From assembly GCA_937907605.1 (NCBI GenBank), contig CALCYI010000078.1, positions 1 to 32,082 of the forward strand: 32,082 nt of DNA, given 5' to 3'. The number at the start of each line of letters is the position of its first letter. Positions within the stretch are counted from its first letter, which is position 1. The notes beneath the pieces are model-generated. The model saw only the letters and a program-made list of their open reading frames with translations. It made no database searches and was not told where the DNA came from. Position numbers and translations under genes: made by a program. Origin of the DNA: an uncultured Clostridia bacterium (GTDB lineage: Bacteria > Bacillota > Clostridia > Oscillospirales > Acutalibacteraceae). Of this stretch, positions 6,625-13,872 are shown piece by piece.

Positions 6625-7456
6625 TTACGTCAATCCTCACAATCTGCATTTTTACGATTTTGTCGCCAAAGGCGGACATAATCCTATTAAACGCACCGAA
6701 GCGCTTATCAATCTTGCGGTAGCCATTCATATACGGCTTGGCGGAAACGGATTTGAAAGCACTGCTCCACGCTTTCAGTTCATTTGCATCACTGATGCTG
6801 AAATAAGCACCCACATCACTGATGCCCGCTTCCTTGAGCCACGTTTTTGTCATCATCTTTGCGCCGATTTTGTTGCAGGAGTCAAAGACGATTTTGCCAC
6901 CCTTAAAGTGCTTTGCCATAGCGAAAAACAATGCTTTAACCTGCTCGGTTTTGAAATAGTAAAATACGCCGGCCGCAAAGAAAACCGCGCCCTTGCTCTC
7001 GTCAAATTCAATTCTTTCAAACCACGAAAAGTCGTTTAAGTCAGCGGCAATATTTTCTTCTCTTTCGCTTGCGGGGAGGAGCTCGTTGCGTATCTCTATA
7101 ATATCGGGTAAATCGATGTTATAGCCGCGGCACAGCCCGTTATCCACTCTTGTAAAAGTGGTATCAAGTCCGCAGCCGAGATTAACAACAGCGGCTTCGG
7201 GATGCGTTTTGAGATAATCCGCTACCTCAAAAGCAAGGTCATACTGCCTTTGCGCCACCTCAAGCGCACCGAAAAGCCCGGGCTGCTTTTCCATAAGCTT
7301 ACCCTTTTCGTCGAAATCATAGTCAATACTATCAATAATTCGCTTTGCTTCCTCGTCATTCAGCATTTCGGGGTAATGCTCCGCGCAGACCTTTCTGCCG
7401 TAAAGCGGAATTATCAGCGTTTCCTGAACAGTATTTTTTTCAATGTGATACTTCAT
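6617..7456 (-). CDS. LCMT/PPM1-family SAM-dependent methyltransferase
   Basis: 279 residues of the leucine carboxyl methyltransferase/TcmP-like O-methyltransferase family. Motif I VVNLGCGLDTT is at residues 90-100, preceded by the typical lead QRQYDLAFEVADYL. YNIDLPDIIEIR follows as the acidic motif binding the SAM ribose, and AAGVFYYFKTEQV matches the conserved post-IV region. Bacterial members methylate carboxyl or hydroxyl groups of small molecules, and the substrate here is unknown. It begins 1 nt after the upstream stop. It is the third methyltransferase of the operon, unrelated in subfamily to the other two. Confidence 0.85.
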   Translation of the reverse strand: MKYHIEKNTVQETLIIPLYGRKVCAEHYPEMLNDEEAKRIIDSIDYDFDEKGKLMEKQPGLFGALEVAQRQYDLAFEVADYLKTHPEAAVVNLGCGLDTTFTRVDNGLCRGYNIDLPDIIEIRNELLPASEREENIAADLNDFSWFERIEFDESKGAVFFAAGVFYYFKTEQVKALFFAMAKHFKGGKIVFDSCNKIGAKMMTKTWLKEAGISDVGAYFSISDANELKAWSSAFKSVSAKPYMNGYRKIDKRFGAFNRIMSAFGDKIVKMQIVRIDVNE

Positions 7457-7457
7457 A

Positions 7458-8093
7458 TTATTTCACCTTTCGTTTATATCCGCAATCGCAGTACGGACCG
7501 CCGCTTGCAAGGGTGTATTCTCTTATAAATTCACTTGCTCCGCCCGCCTCGCTCATGTCGTAATCAAGATGGCACATTGCAGGGGTGAGTTCATACAGTC
7601 CGTATTCCTTCATCAGCGTGCAGATGCCGCATTTTGTAAAACGCGCTTCATATCCGCTGCCATCGGGATAGGGGAGATATTCCATATTCCACGAATACGG
7701 ATTTCTGTTTGCCGCTTTAAGTTCAGAAGTTGCTTTCATTGAAGCAATATCCTTATCGCTGAATTTGTTTTTGCCGCCAAGCCTGCAAAACGCTCTCGTC
7801 GGTGCGGTCATCATAGTTTTTGAATAGTATTCCGTCAGCTTTTCAACGCTCGGCTTTTCTTCCATATTCAAAAGAAAGGCAATCAGTACCGCGCAGCCGA
7901 CAGCATTCATTTTAAAGCGGTCCTCCTTTTCAAATTCGGGCAGCTTTTCTATGATTTCTTTGTATTTCGGCGCAGCCTTTTTGGTGATTTCTTTTGCCGT
8001 TTGAGCATCAAATCCAAGTACGGCAACCAGATTTTTCTCAAAAGAGTTTTTATATAACAGCCACATTCCCTGCGGCATTCCCAAGTATTTCAT
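7458..8093 (-). CDS. L-2-amino-thiazoline-4-carboxylic acid hydrolase-family protein
   Basis: 211 residues resembling the ATC hydrolase family (named after a Pseudomonas enzyme opening L-ATC on the route to cysteine). The C-terminal half has the family's Cys-rich signature: FTKCGICTLMKEYGL, LTPAMCHLDYDMS and GGPYCDCGYK. The N-terminal half is helical. Many family members in Clostridia are of unknown role, and a real ATC-hydrolysing activity should not be assumed. The cysteines could bind a metal, which would suit the HMA and ZIP neighbours (inference). ATG at 8093 with TAGGAG upstream is preferred over a TTG at 8108 that would overlap the zip gene. Confidence 0.75.
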   Translation of the reverse strand: MKYLGMPQGMWLLYKNSFEKNLVAVLGFDAQTAKEITKKAAPKYKEIIEKLPEFEKEDRFKMNAVGCAVLIAFLLNMEEKPSVEKLTEYYSKTMMTAPTRAFCRLGGKNKFSDKDIASMKATSELKAANRNPYSWNMEYLPYPDGSGYEARFTKCGICTLMKEYGLYELTPAMCHLDYDMSEAGGASEFIREYTLASGGPYCDCGYKRKVK

Positions 8094-8100
8094 ATGTCTC

Positions 8101-8871
8101 CTATCCAAAATATACGTCTAAAATCATCATTAAAACAAAACCGAGTGCTAGCCCGATTGTTGCAATATTTGAATGCTTACCAAGCTGTGAATCGGGGATT
8201 AATTCCTCAACGACTACGTAAATCATAGCTCCCGCCGCAAATGAAAGAAAATACGGAAGAGCATTTAGGATTGCGCTTGTAAGCAATACGGTAATAAGTC
8301 CGAATACAGGCTCAACCGCACCCGAAAGAGTACCTAGCAAAAACGCCTTGCCTTTGGATTTTCCTTCGCTTTTCAGCGGCATCGAAATAATTGCGCCCTC
8401 GGGAAAATTCTGAATAGCAATACCTACCGAAAGCGCCGTTGCAGAAGCAAGCGTAATTTTTGAACTGCTGTTCAGTGCGGCTGCGAGCGTTACGCCGACT
8501 GCCATTCCTTCGGGAATATTATGGAGCGTTACGGCAAGCACCATCATCGTCGTCTTTTTCAGCTTGTTTGTCTTGATGCCCTCCTGTGTTTTGTCAATAT
8601 GTAAATGAGGAATAATACTGTCAAGTACAAGTAAAAAGGCGACACCGAAAAGGAAGCCAACTGCGGCGGGAACAAACTTTAGCTTGTACCCCTCCGACAT
8701 TTCAAGCGAAGGAATAAGAAGCGACCAAACGGACGCAGCAATCATAACGCCTGAAGCAAAGCCAAGCAGTAGCTTTTCAAGCCCTTCGTTTATTTTGTTT
8801 TTCATCAGGAATACCATTGCCGCGCCAAGAGTGGTTCCTGCAAACGGTATTAAAAGTCCTACGCCAAGCAT
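8101..8871 (-). CDS. ZIP-family divalent metal transporter
   Basis: Inner-membrane transporter of the ZIP (ZupT/GufA-like) family that moves Zn2+ or related divalent metals into the cytoplasm. 256 residues with about eight hydrophobic helices. The binuclear metal site motifs are intact: HNIPEGMAVG at 117-126 and QNFPEGAIIS at 154-163, plus EELIPD near 217-222. A short His-containing loop (PHLHIDK) sits between helices III and IV. It lies 7 nt before the ATC hydrolase-like gene and 8 nt after the methyltransferase gene. Import of metal within an operon that also has an HMA protein suggests metal handling is part of the operon's job. Confidence 0.92.
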   Translation of the reverse strand: MLGVGLLIPFAGTTLGAAMVFLMKNKINEGLEKLLLGFASGVMIAASVWSLLIPSLEMSEGYKLKFVPAAVGFLFGVAFLLVLDSIIPHLHIDKTQEGIKTNKLKKTTMMVLAVTLHNIPEGMAVGVTLAAALNSSSKITLASATALSVGIAIQNFPEGAIISMPLKSEGKSKGKAFLLGTLSGAVEPVFGLITVLLTSAILNALPYFLSFAAGAMIYVVVEELIPDSQLGKHSNIATIGLALGFVLMMILDVYFG

Positions 8872-8879
8872 AATTCTAC

Positions 8880-9560
8880 CTATTTAACACATTGAAAATA
8901 TGCAATACTCTCAACATTACCTACTTTGACTTGAGAGTACTTTCCTTCAAGTCTTTCTCTGAGGCTTTCCACCGTTTCAAACGGCGGAGTGAAAAAGCCG
9001 CTTTTTACATAAAATGCATTTATAATCTTATCTGTATGTGCATTAGCATTCTTAACATAGAAGCAACCGCAGAAGATGCCGCCTTTTTTGAGCACGCGGC
9101 AGGTTTCGCCAAATGCTGCCTCTTTATCGGGGAAGGCGTGAAAACCGTTGAGCGATACCACCGCGTCAAAGCACTCATTATCAAACGGGAGCTTGCTGAC
9201 GTCGCCCTGCTGAAAGGTTATATTAGTAATATTCATTTCCTTTGCTCGCACCTCGGCGCTTGCCATCATTTTTTCCGAATAATCAAGGCAGGTGATGTCC
9301 GCCCTCGGCAACATTTTGAATACAGGCATAGAGAGAACGCCCGTGCCGACAGGCACCTCGAGCAGCTTCCCGTCAAAATCGGTAGGGATTGCAGAGAATG
9401 CCTCGGACTGATATTCAAGTAAATCATCGCCACTCATCTGCCATACGGCTTTATCCATAAACCTGCCGAGCAGGGTGGTTCCCGTCATCATTCCGTCATA
9501 AAAGTTATGGGCTTTGCCGAGGCTTTTGTATGCGGATTTGATTTCGTCCTTTCTTGCCAT
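8880..9560 (-). CDS. Class I SAM-dependent methyltransferase (UbiE/Methyltransf_11-like)
   Basis: 226 residues. SAM-binding motif I reads LLEVPVGTGVL (residues 66-76), then ITCLDYSEKMM with the acidic ribose contact, and LPFDNECFDAVVSLNGFHAF as motif III/IV, followed by the typical ETCRVLKKGGIF. The family methylates diverse small molecules; substrate unknown. Its ATG at 9560 overlaps the stop of the ABC permease (TAATG), so the two are translationally coupled. Confidence 0.88.
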   Translation of the reverse strand: MARKDEIKSAYKSLGKAHNFYDGMMTGTTLLGRFMDKAVWQMSGDDLLEYQSEAFSAIPTDFDGKLLEVPVGTGVLSMPVFKMLPRADITCLDYSEKMMASAEVRAKEMNITNITFQQGDVSKLPFDNECFDAVVSLNGFHAFPDKEAAFGETCRVLKKGGIFCGCFYVKNANAHTDKIINAFYVKSGFFTPPFETVESLRERLEGKYSQVKVGNVESIAYFQCVK

Positions 9561-12034
9561 TATTCTGCTCCTTTCAGCGATTCGACCATATCGAGTTTCT
9601 TAATCTTTTTGGTAAACATTAGACTGACCGCCATTGATACGGTAAGCACCACCGCGCCTGCAAGCAGATAGTTCAGCGGCGTGACGGTGGCGTAGTAATC
9701 AAAGTTTTCGCCGTTGCTGTTCATCATCGCTTCCAGCATCGGCTTTGCAAACGGCGCGCCGAGTATCAGCCCTATAAACGAGAGGATGAAATTCTGCCTT
9801 GTCATCAGCGCTCGGATTTTGTCGCTCGAAAAGCCCAGCACCTTCAGCGTTGCAAATTCCTTAACGCGCTCATGGAACGACAGATTACCCGTGTTATACA
9901 GCACGGCAATAATCATCGCAAAGGCGAAAATCACCATCGCAACAACAAGCACCCAGATAATCTGCATATTTTCTTCGTAAATCGCACGCAGCTCCTCAAC
10001 GTCGTAAACAGTGCTTACGGCAGAACTGTTGACTGACTGCAAAGCTTCGTCATCGGTAACGAGCAGCGAGGGCTGGAATTTGCAGCCTTCATTTTCAAAA
10101 TACGCGCGCGACATCGTCAGACCCGAGGTTTCGGGAGAGCGGTTAATTACGCCGATAGTACTTTTATGCCACGTGTTTTCCTCGTAAATATGCCAGTATA
10201 CCGTATCGCCTACTTGCACGCCGAGCTTTTCGGCAAGCCTTCTTGTAATTGCAACCGTGCCTTCGGGAAGGTCGGTGATTTCTGCTTTTGTATCGGTGAT
10301 ACGGAAAAGCCCCTTGTTTTCTGTTACCGTTAAGGTCTGCGTGGATTTTTCACCGCTGACGGCTCGCTCCGTTTTCGCTACCTCTATAGCGGCGCGCATT
10401 ACAAGCTCGCCCGAAAGGTCATCACAGAGCGCTTCTATATCTCTGAGCTTTGCGTCCTCCGTCAGAATTGCCTCGTAGTGAAAGTTCTGTATTTTTTCAA
10501 ACGTCCACGAATAGACGCTGTTAATCATCGTGAGTGCGGACATTGTGCCGGCAAGCAGCACCATACCCATTGCCGTACCGAAGATTGCCATTACGGCACG
10601 CATTTTGTAACGCGAAATATCCCTTAAATTATACTGCGCTGAAAAGCTGAGCTTTTTCCAGAAGGGCAGCTTTTCAAAAAGCGTTCTTTTGCCGCTTTTA
10701 GGGCTTGCAGGGCGAAGCGCTTCGCTCGGCGCGGTTTTCAGTACCTTGCGGCAGGCAGCATAGGCGGACAGCACGCACGCGCCGATAACGGCTAGTGATA
10801 CCGCCAGGTATGTCCAGTCAGCGCCAGCCTCCCAATCGGGAACGACGTACCACTGCGAGAACATTGATACCATATAATTTCCAAACAGAAAATATCCAAA
10901 CGTCATACCGACGATTGTTCCGAGCAACGATACCAGAAAGCTGAAGCCCATATAATGACTTACGATTTTTCCGTGACTTAATCCCATAGCATTGAGCGTG
11001 CCGATTTGCGTTCTCTGCCGCTCTACCATACGGCTCATTCCCGTTGCAATCACAAGCAGGGCAATCGCAAGGAAGATTACCATAAACACGTATGAGAAGG
11101 AGGCATGCTGCTCAAGCTCCGCCGTCAGCCTTTCAAGACCGGGGATTGAGGACGCGTCCACCATCGCGGCGTAGTCGCCGTCAAGCGCTGCGGAAATTTC
11201 GCTCTCCTTAGAGAGCAGCTCACCACCGCCTACACCTCTTGCAACAATCTGAGTATAAGGCATAAACTCGGAAAGCTCCTCGTCCGTCGCGTCCCCGGCG
11301 GCTTCAAGCATTTTCTCCTTAGTAATAAAATCGAGGGAAAGACCGAGGGCAGAAAGCCTTTTTTCTATCTCCTTAAAATCGTCAAAATTCTTTAAATCCT
11401 CTACTGTGAACTTATCGTTTTCAATCTGATGCATCAGGTATTCTCTTATTGGGAAACCGTCATAATCCATATATGCATAGCATAGGTTTTTAAAATTCGT
11501 TTCCGCATCTGTAGAGGCACAGAGATATTCATATTCGGGCGAGAGCACAAGCCCCTTTACCGTTTTTGTAAAGGTTACGCCGCCGTATTCAGCCGTGAAT
11601 TCATCGCCGACGGACAAGCTCCATTCGTCGGCAAAATTTTTGTTAATCCAAATTCCGTCGGTATCCTGCGGATTAAATTCTTCGCCCGATACCGCCTGCG
11701 GCTTGTTGACGAGGTTTTCACGCTGGAGGTAGATATCAAGCTCCGCGCCGCCCTGATTGACTGCACTGCCCGTAATCTTTGTACGTGCCTGCGCCGCTTC
11801 TGTAAAGGATAACGCGCGTACCTTTTCAAGGTCAGCTTTTTCAAAGCCTTCGCCGTAAATCCACACGGAAGCAAGTGCGGAAACATTATGGAACTTCTCC
11901 CTTGCCGCATTGCCGCCTATGGGGTCTGCCATAAAGCCCGCATACATCGAGGTTGCAAGCACAACGAGAATAAACAGCGAAAAGAACTGCCCGAAATTCT
12001 GCTTTAGCTCGCGAATTGTCTTTTTGAACAACAT
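9560..12034 (-). CDS. ABC transporter permease with two FtsX domains
   Basis: 824 residues, MacB/LolC-like type VII ABC permease expected to work with the adjacent ATPase in export or extraction of peptides, lipids or small molecules. A first helix near residues 15-35 precedes a large extracytoplasmic domain. A first FtsX block follows (three helices from about 315, including the MERQRTQIGTLNAMGLS loop), then a second extracytoplasmic domain and a C-terminal FtsX block with the loop ERVKEFATLKVLGF. ATG at 12034 overlaps the ATPase stop (TAATG) and is served by GGGAGG ten bases upstream. The GTG at 12040 is less likely. Substrate cannot be inferred. Confidence 0.9.
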   Translation of the reverse strand: MLFKKTIRELKQNFGQFFSLFILVVLATSMYAGFMADPIGGNAAREKFHNVSALASVWIYGEGFEKADLEKVRALSFTEAAQARTKITGSAVNQGGAELDIYLQRENLVNKPQAVSGEEFNPQDTDGIWINKNFADEWSLSVGDEFTAEYGGVTFTKTVKGLVLSPEYEYLCASTDAETNFKNLCYAYMDYDGFPIREYLMHQIENDKFTVEDLKNFDDFKEIEKRLSALGLSLDFITKEKMLEAAGDATDEELSEFMPYTQIVARGVGGGELLSKESEISAALDGDYAAMVDASSIPGLERLTAELEQHASFSYVFMVIFLAIALLVIATGMSRMVERQRTQIGTLNAMGLSHGKIVSHYMGFSFLVSLLGTIVGMTFGYFLFGNYMVSMFSQWYVVPDWEAGADWTYLAVSLAVIGACVLSAYAACRKVLKTAPSEALRPASPKSGKRTLFEKLPFWKKLSFSAQYNLRDISRYKMRAVMAIFGTAMGMVLLAGTMSALTMINSVYSWTFEKIQNFHYEAILTEDAKLRDIEALCDDLSGELVMRAAIEVAKTERAVSGEKSTQTLTVTENKGLFRITDTKAEITDLPEGTVAITRRLAEKLGVQVGDTVYWHIYEENTWHKSTIGVINRSPETSGLTMSRAYFENEGCKFQPSLLVTDDEALQSVNSSAVSTVYDVEELRAIYEENMQIIWVLVVAMVIFAFAMIIAVLYNTGNLSFHERVKEFATLKVLGFSSDKIRALMTRQNFILSFIGLILGAPFAKPMLEAMMNSNGENFDYYATVTPLNYLLAGAVVLTVSMAVSLMFTKKIKKLDMVESLKGAE

Positions 12035-12738
12035 TACCACTGTACCTCCCTGATGGAAGCCGGGCTTTCGTTAATGGTAATCTCCTCGATTTTTCCGTTT
12101 TTCATACGGATTACCTTATCTGCGCAGCGGGCAATATCAGCATTGTGCGTTACTATTATTACGGTATTGCCTTTTTCCTTGTTCAGCTTGTAAAGCAGTT
12201 CAAGTACTGCAACGCCCGTTTCGGAATCAAGTGCACCCGTAGGCTCATCACCGAGCAGTATCGGCGGATTTTTTGCAAGCGCTCTTGCAATGGACACGCG
12301 CTGCTGTTCGCCGCCCGACATCTGCGACGGGAACTTATCTGCCTGCTTTTCAAGCCCGACTGCATGCAGCATTTGAGTTGCATCCTGAGACTCCTTTAAT
12401 ATGCTTTTGGTAAGCGCCACGTTTTCATAAGCCGTCAGACTTGGCAGCAGGTTATAAAACTGAAAGATAAAGCCGATATTCCTTGCACGGAAAGCGGCAA
12501 GGTCTTTGTCATCCATATATTGAAGTTTAATGTCCTTAACGATTATTTCGCCGCTCGTCTGGCGGTCAAGCCCGCCGAGCATATTGAGCACCGTGGATTT
12601 ACCCGCGCCCGACTGACCGAGAATGACAACAAATTCACCCTCGTTAATCGTAAAGCTGACGTCGTCAACTGCCTTTTGTAAGCCTTCGCCGCTGCCGTAA
12701 ACCTTGCTGACGTTTTTAAATACTACAATTTTTGACAT
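12034..12738 (-). CDS. ABC transporter ATP-binding protein (MacB/LolD type)
   Basis: 234-residue nucleotide-binding protein. Walker A GQSGAGKST at 41-49, signature MSGGEQQR near 141-148, Walker B ILLGDEPTGALD, and H-loop IIVTHN. The GDEPTGALD form and SIARALAKNP are characteristic of the LolD/MacB/FtsE class that pairs with FtsX-type permeases. It is coupled to the permease gene by a TAATG overlap. The ATG at 12738 is preceded by a weak AGAGAG. Confidence 0.93.
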   Translation of the reverse strand: MSKIVVFKNVSKVYGSGEGLQKAVDDVSFTINEGEFVVILGQSGAGKSTVLNMLGGLDRQTSGEIIVKDIKLQYMDDKDLAAFRARNIGFIFQFYNLLPSLTAYENVALTKSILKESQDATQMLHAVGLEKQADKFPSQMSGGEQQRVSIARALAKNPPILLGDEPTGALDSETGVAVLELLYKLNKEKGNTVIIVTHNADIARCADKVIRMKNGKIEEITINESPASIREVQW

Positions 12739-12748
12739 TGTACTCTCT

Positions 12749-13369
12749 CTACTTTCTTGCCGTTACGTTCAGCCACTGCTTTGCGCCGTGATGATGGATT
12801 TCAATATCTGTAAAGCCAGCACTTTCAAGTAACGCCTTTAAATCCTCCGCGGTGTATAAATTCATCCCGTCAATAATTTGTGAGAACTTAACAGAGGTTT
12901 TGTCCGTGCCTGTTGATTCGTTCGTAATGGCAAAGGTGCCGCCGCTACGTAAAACACGGTAAACCTCGGCAAGTGCCAATTCAATCTCCTGCCAGAAATA
13001 GACGGTTTCAAAGGCGGTGACTATATTAAACGAATCATTATCAAACGGCAGCTTTCGCACGTCGCATTGATATATTTCGCATCTGTCCTGAAGGATAGCT
13101 TCGGCGTTTACCTCCTTTGATTTCTGCACGCTGACCTCGGAATAGTCAATACCGTAAGCCTTGTCACAGCTTTCAAGCAGGCGTTTTACGTTCGCGCCGC
13201 CGCCGCAGCCACAGTCAAGCGCCGTATCATTTTGACTAATATTAATGAAGGTGAAGCCCCACTTAGCAAGCGCGGCGTGGCTGCTGCCGTTCATTGAGTT
13301 AACCATAATTTTGCCGAGCTTACCATCAGGCTTTCGCGTATTATTGAAGTATTTTTTAAGTATAGACAT
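12749..13369 (-). CDS. Class I SAM-dependent methyltransferase
   Basis: 206 residues. Motif I ALDCGCGGGANV at about 50-61 is followed by AYGIDYSEVSVQKSKEVN (ribose contact), CDVRKLPFDNDSFNIV and EVYRVLRSGGTFAITNES, all typical of Methyltransf_11. The N-terminus (PDGKLGKIMVNSMNGSSHAAL) is shared with a common clostridial subgroup whose substrate I do not know. It is the second gene of the operon, 9 nt after the HMA protein gene and 10 nt before the ABC ATPase. Confidence 0.9.
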   Translation of the reverse strand: MSILKKYFNNTRKPDGKLGKIMVNSMNGSSHAALAKWGFTFINISQNDTALDCGCGGGANVKRLLESCDKAYGIDYSEVSVQKSKEVNAEAILQDRCEIYQCDVRKLPFDNDSFNIVTAFETVYFWQEIELALAEVYRVLRSGGTFAITNESTGTDKTSVKFSQIIDGMNLYTAEDLKALLESAGFTDIEIHHHGAKQWLNVTARK

Positions 13370-13378
13370 AGCTTCTCC

Positions 13379-13630
13379 TTATTTTCTGAACAAGCCCTTT
13401 TTGACATAGGGCTCTGATTTGAGGGATACGTATTCATATCCCGTGGCATCTATAGCTGCTTTCAGTGCAGCCTCGTCAATATCACTCTCAAGTAAAAAGG
13501 TTGCTTCTCCCTTATGATGTGAGGAGGCAACCTTTTTAGCGGAGGGATAAGCTTTTCTGATAGTGTCGTTGATATGTGACTCGCACATACCGCACATCAT
13601 TCCGTTGATTTTTACAGTAATCTTGTTCAT
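13379..13630 (-). CDS. HMA-domain metal-binding protein (CopZ-like)
   Basis: 83-residue cytoplasmic heavy-metal-associated domain protein with the beta-alpha-beta-beta-alpha-beta pattern. The metal site is M-M-C-G-M-C-E-S-H, with Cys13 and Cys16 in the loop after the first strand. Such proteins carry Cu(I), Zn(II) or related ions. The C-terminal extension ends KKGLFRK. An in-loop His19 and two nearby His (SSHHKGEA) could widen metal preference. ATG at 13630 follows AAGGAGGATATT. It is the first gene of the nine-gene operon, so the leader and operators upstream control it directly. Confidence 0.9.
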   Translation of the reverse strand: MNKITVKINGMMCGMCESHINDTIRKAYPSAKKVASSHHKGEATFLLESDIDEAALKAAIDATGYEYVSLKSEPYVKKGLFRK

Positions 13631-13650
13631 AATATCCTCCTTATAATAAG

Positions 13651-13758
13651 AGCGGCGGCTAACTAATCAGTTGTGAATATAGGAATAGGAAAGGAATTGG
13701 AGAAGATTTCGGTTAGCTATCACTAACTGTTATGGCAAGTAAATAGTTAGCCGCCGCT
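13651..13758 (-). promoter_or_regulatory. Structured 5' leader closed by a 15-bp inverted repeat
   Basis: In the transcript, AGCGGCGGCUAACUA near the 5' end (13758-13744) is perfectly complementary to UAGUUAGCCGCCGCU (13665-13651), just before the ribosome binding site of the HMA gene. The enclosed 78 nt hold a second dyad, AGUUAGUGAUAGCUAACC (13728-13711). The 5' arm can also fold on itself as GGUUAGC/GCUAACU. Competing folds near a ribosome binding site look like a riboswitch or attenuator. The same repeats could instead be protein operators in DNA. I do not recognise a known RNA class. Confidence 0.55.
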
Positions 13759-13762
13759 AACC
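13711..13762. promoter_or_regulatory. Paired palindromic operators GTTAG-N6-CTAAC
   Basis: Two 18-bp dyads share the pattern RGTTAG-N6-CTAACY: 13745-13762 (N6 CCGCCG) and 13711-13728 (N6 CTATCA). Centre-to-centre distance is 34 bp, a little over three helical turns. The first covers the predicted transcription start. A third, half-preserved copy (AGTTAGCCGCCGCT, minus strand) lies at 13651-13664. This looks like a site for a dimeric repressor. It resembles the TTAGGTTAG-CTAACC parts of DtxR boxes, but the half-sites are spaced too far apart for that family. Confidence 0.5.
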
Positions 13763-13768
13763 AATGGT

Positions 13769-13797
13769 AATATATCACATTATTATTCCATTGTCAA
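13769..13797 (-). promoter_or_regulatory. Promoter of the HMA/methyltransferase/ABC operon
   Basis: Consensus TTGACA (13797-13792), a 17-nt spacer and TATATT (13774-13769) on the minus strand. The start would be near 13762, so the first operator dyad begins at +1. A promoter this strong suggests the operon is normally held down by a repressor or by leader structure (inference). Confidence 0.85.
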
Positions 13798-13829
13798 TAC
13801 TATTCTTTAGATTAACTTTTAAATATCTA

Positions 13830-13866
13830 TACTTAAAGGCGAGGAATGGCTTTCATTCCTCGCCTT
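13830..13866 (-). terminator. Terminator of the redox operon
   Basis: AAGGCGAGGAATG and its exact complement form a 13-bp stem with a 5-nt loop (13836-13866), 6 bases after the stop of the last redox gene. In minus orientation it is followed by TTTAAGT. The short plus-side T-rich flank makes weak bidirectional action possible. Confidence 0.85.
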
Positions 13867-13872
13867 ATTGTA

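Noticed and set aside
13651..13758. Miniature transposable element with 15-bp terminal inverted repeats
   Set aside because: No target-site duplication is visible in the flanks (TAAG against AACC), and the repeats coincide with the transcription start and ribosome binding site.
13651..13762. Integron attC site suggested by GTTAG/CTAAC arms
   Set aside because: The core and inverse-core sites do not fit RYYYAAC/GTTRRRY, there is no integrase or cassette array, and the arms sit exactly at a promoter and leader.
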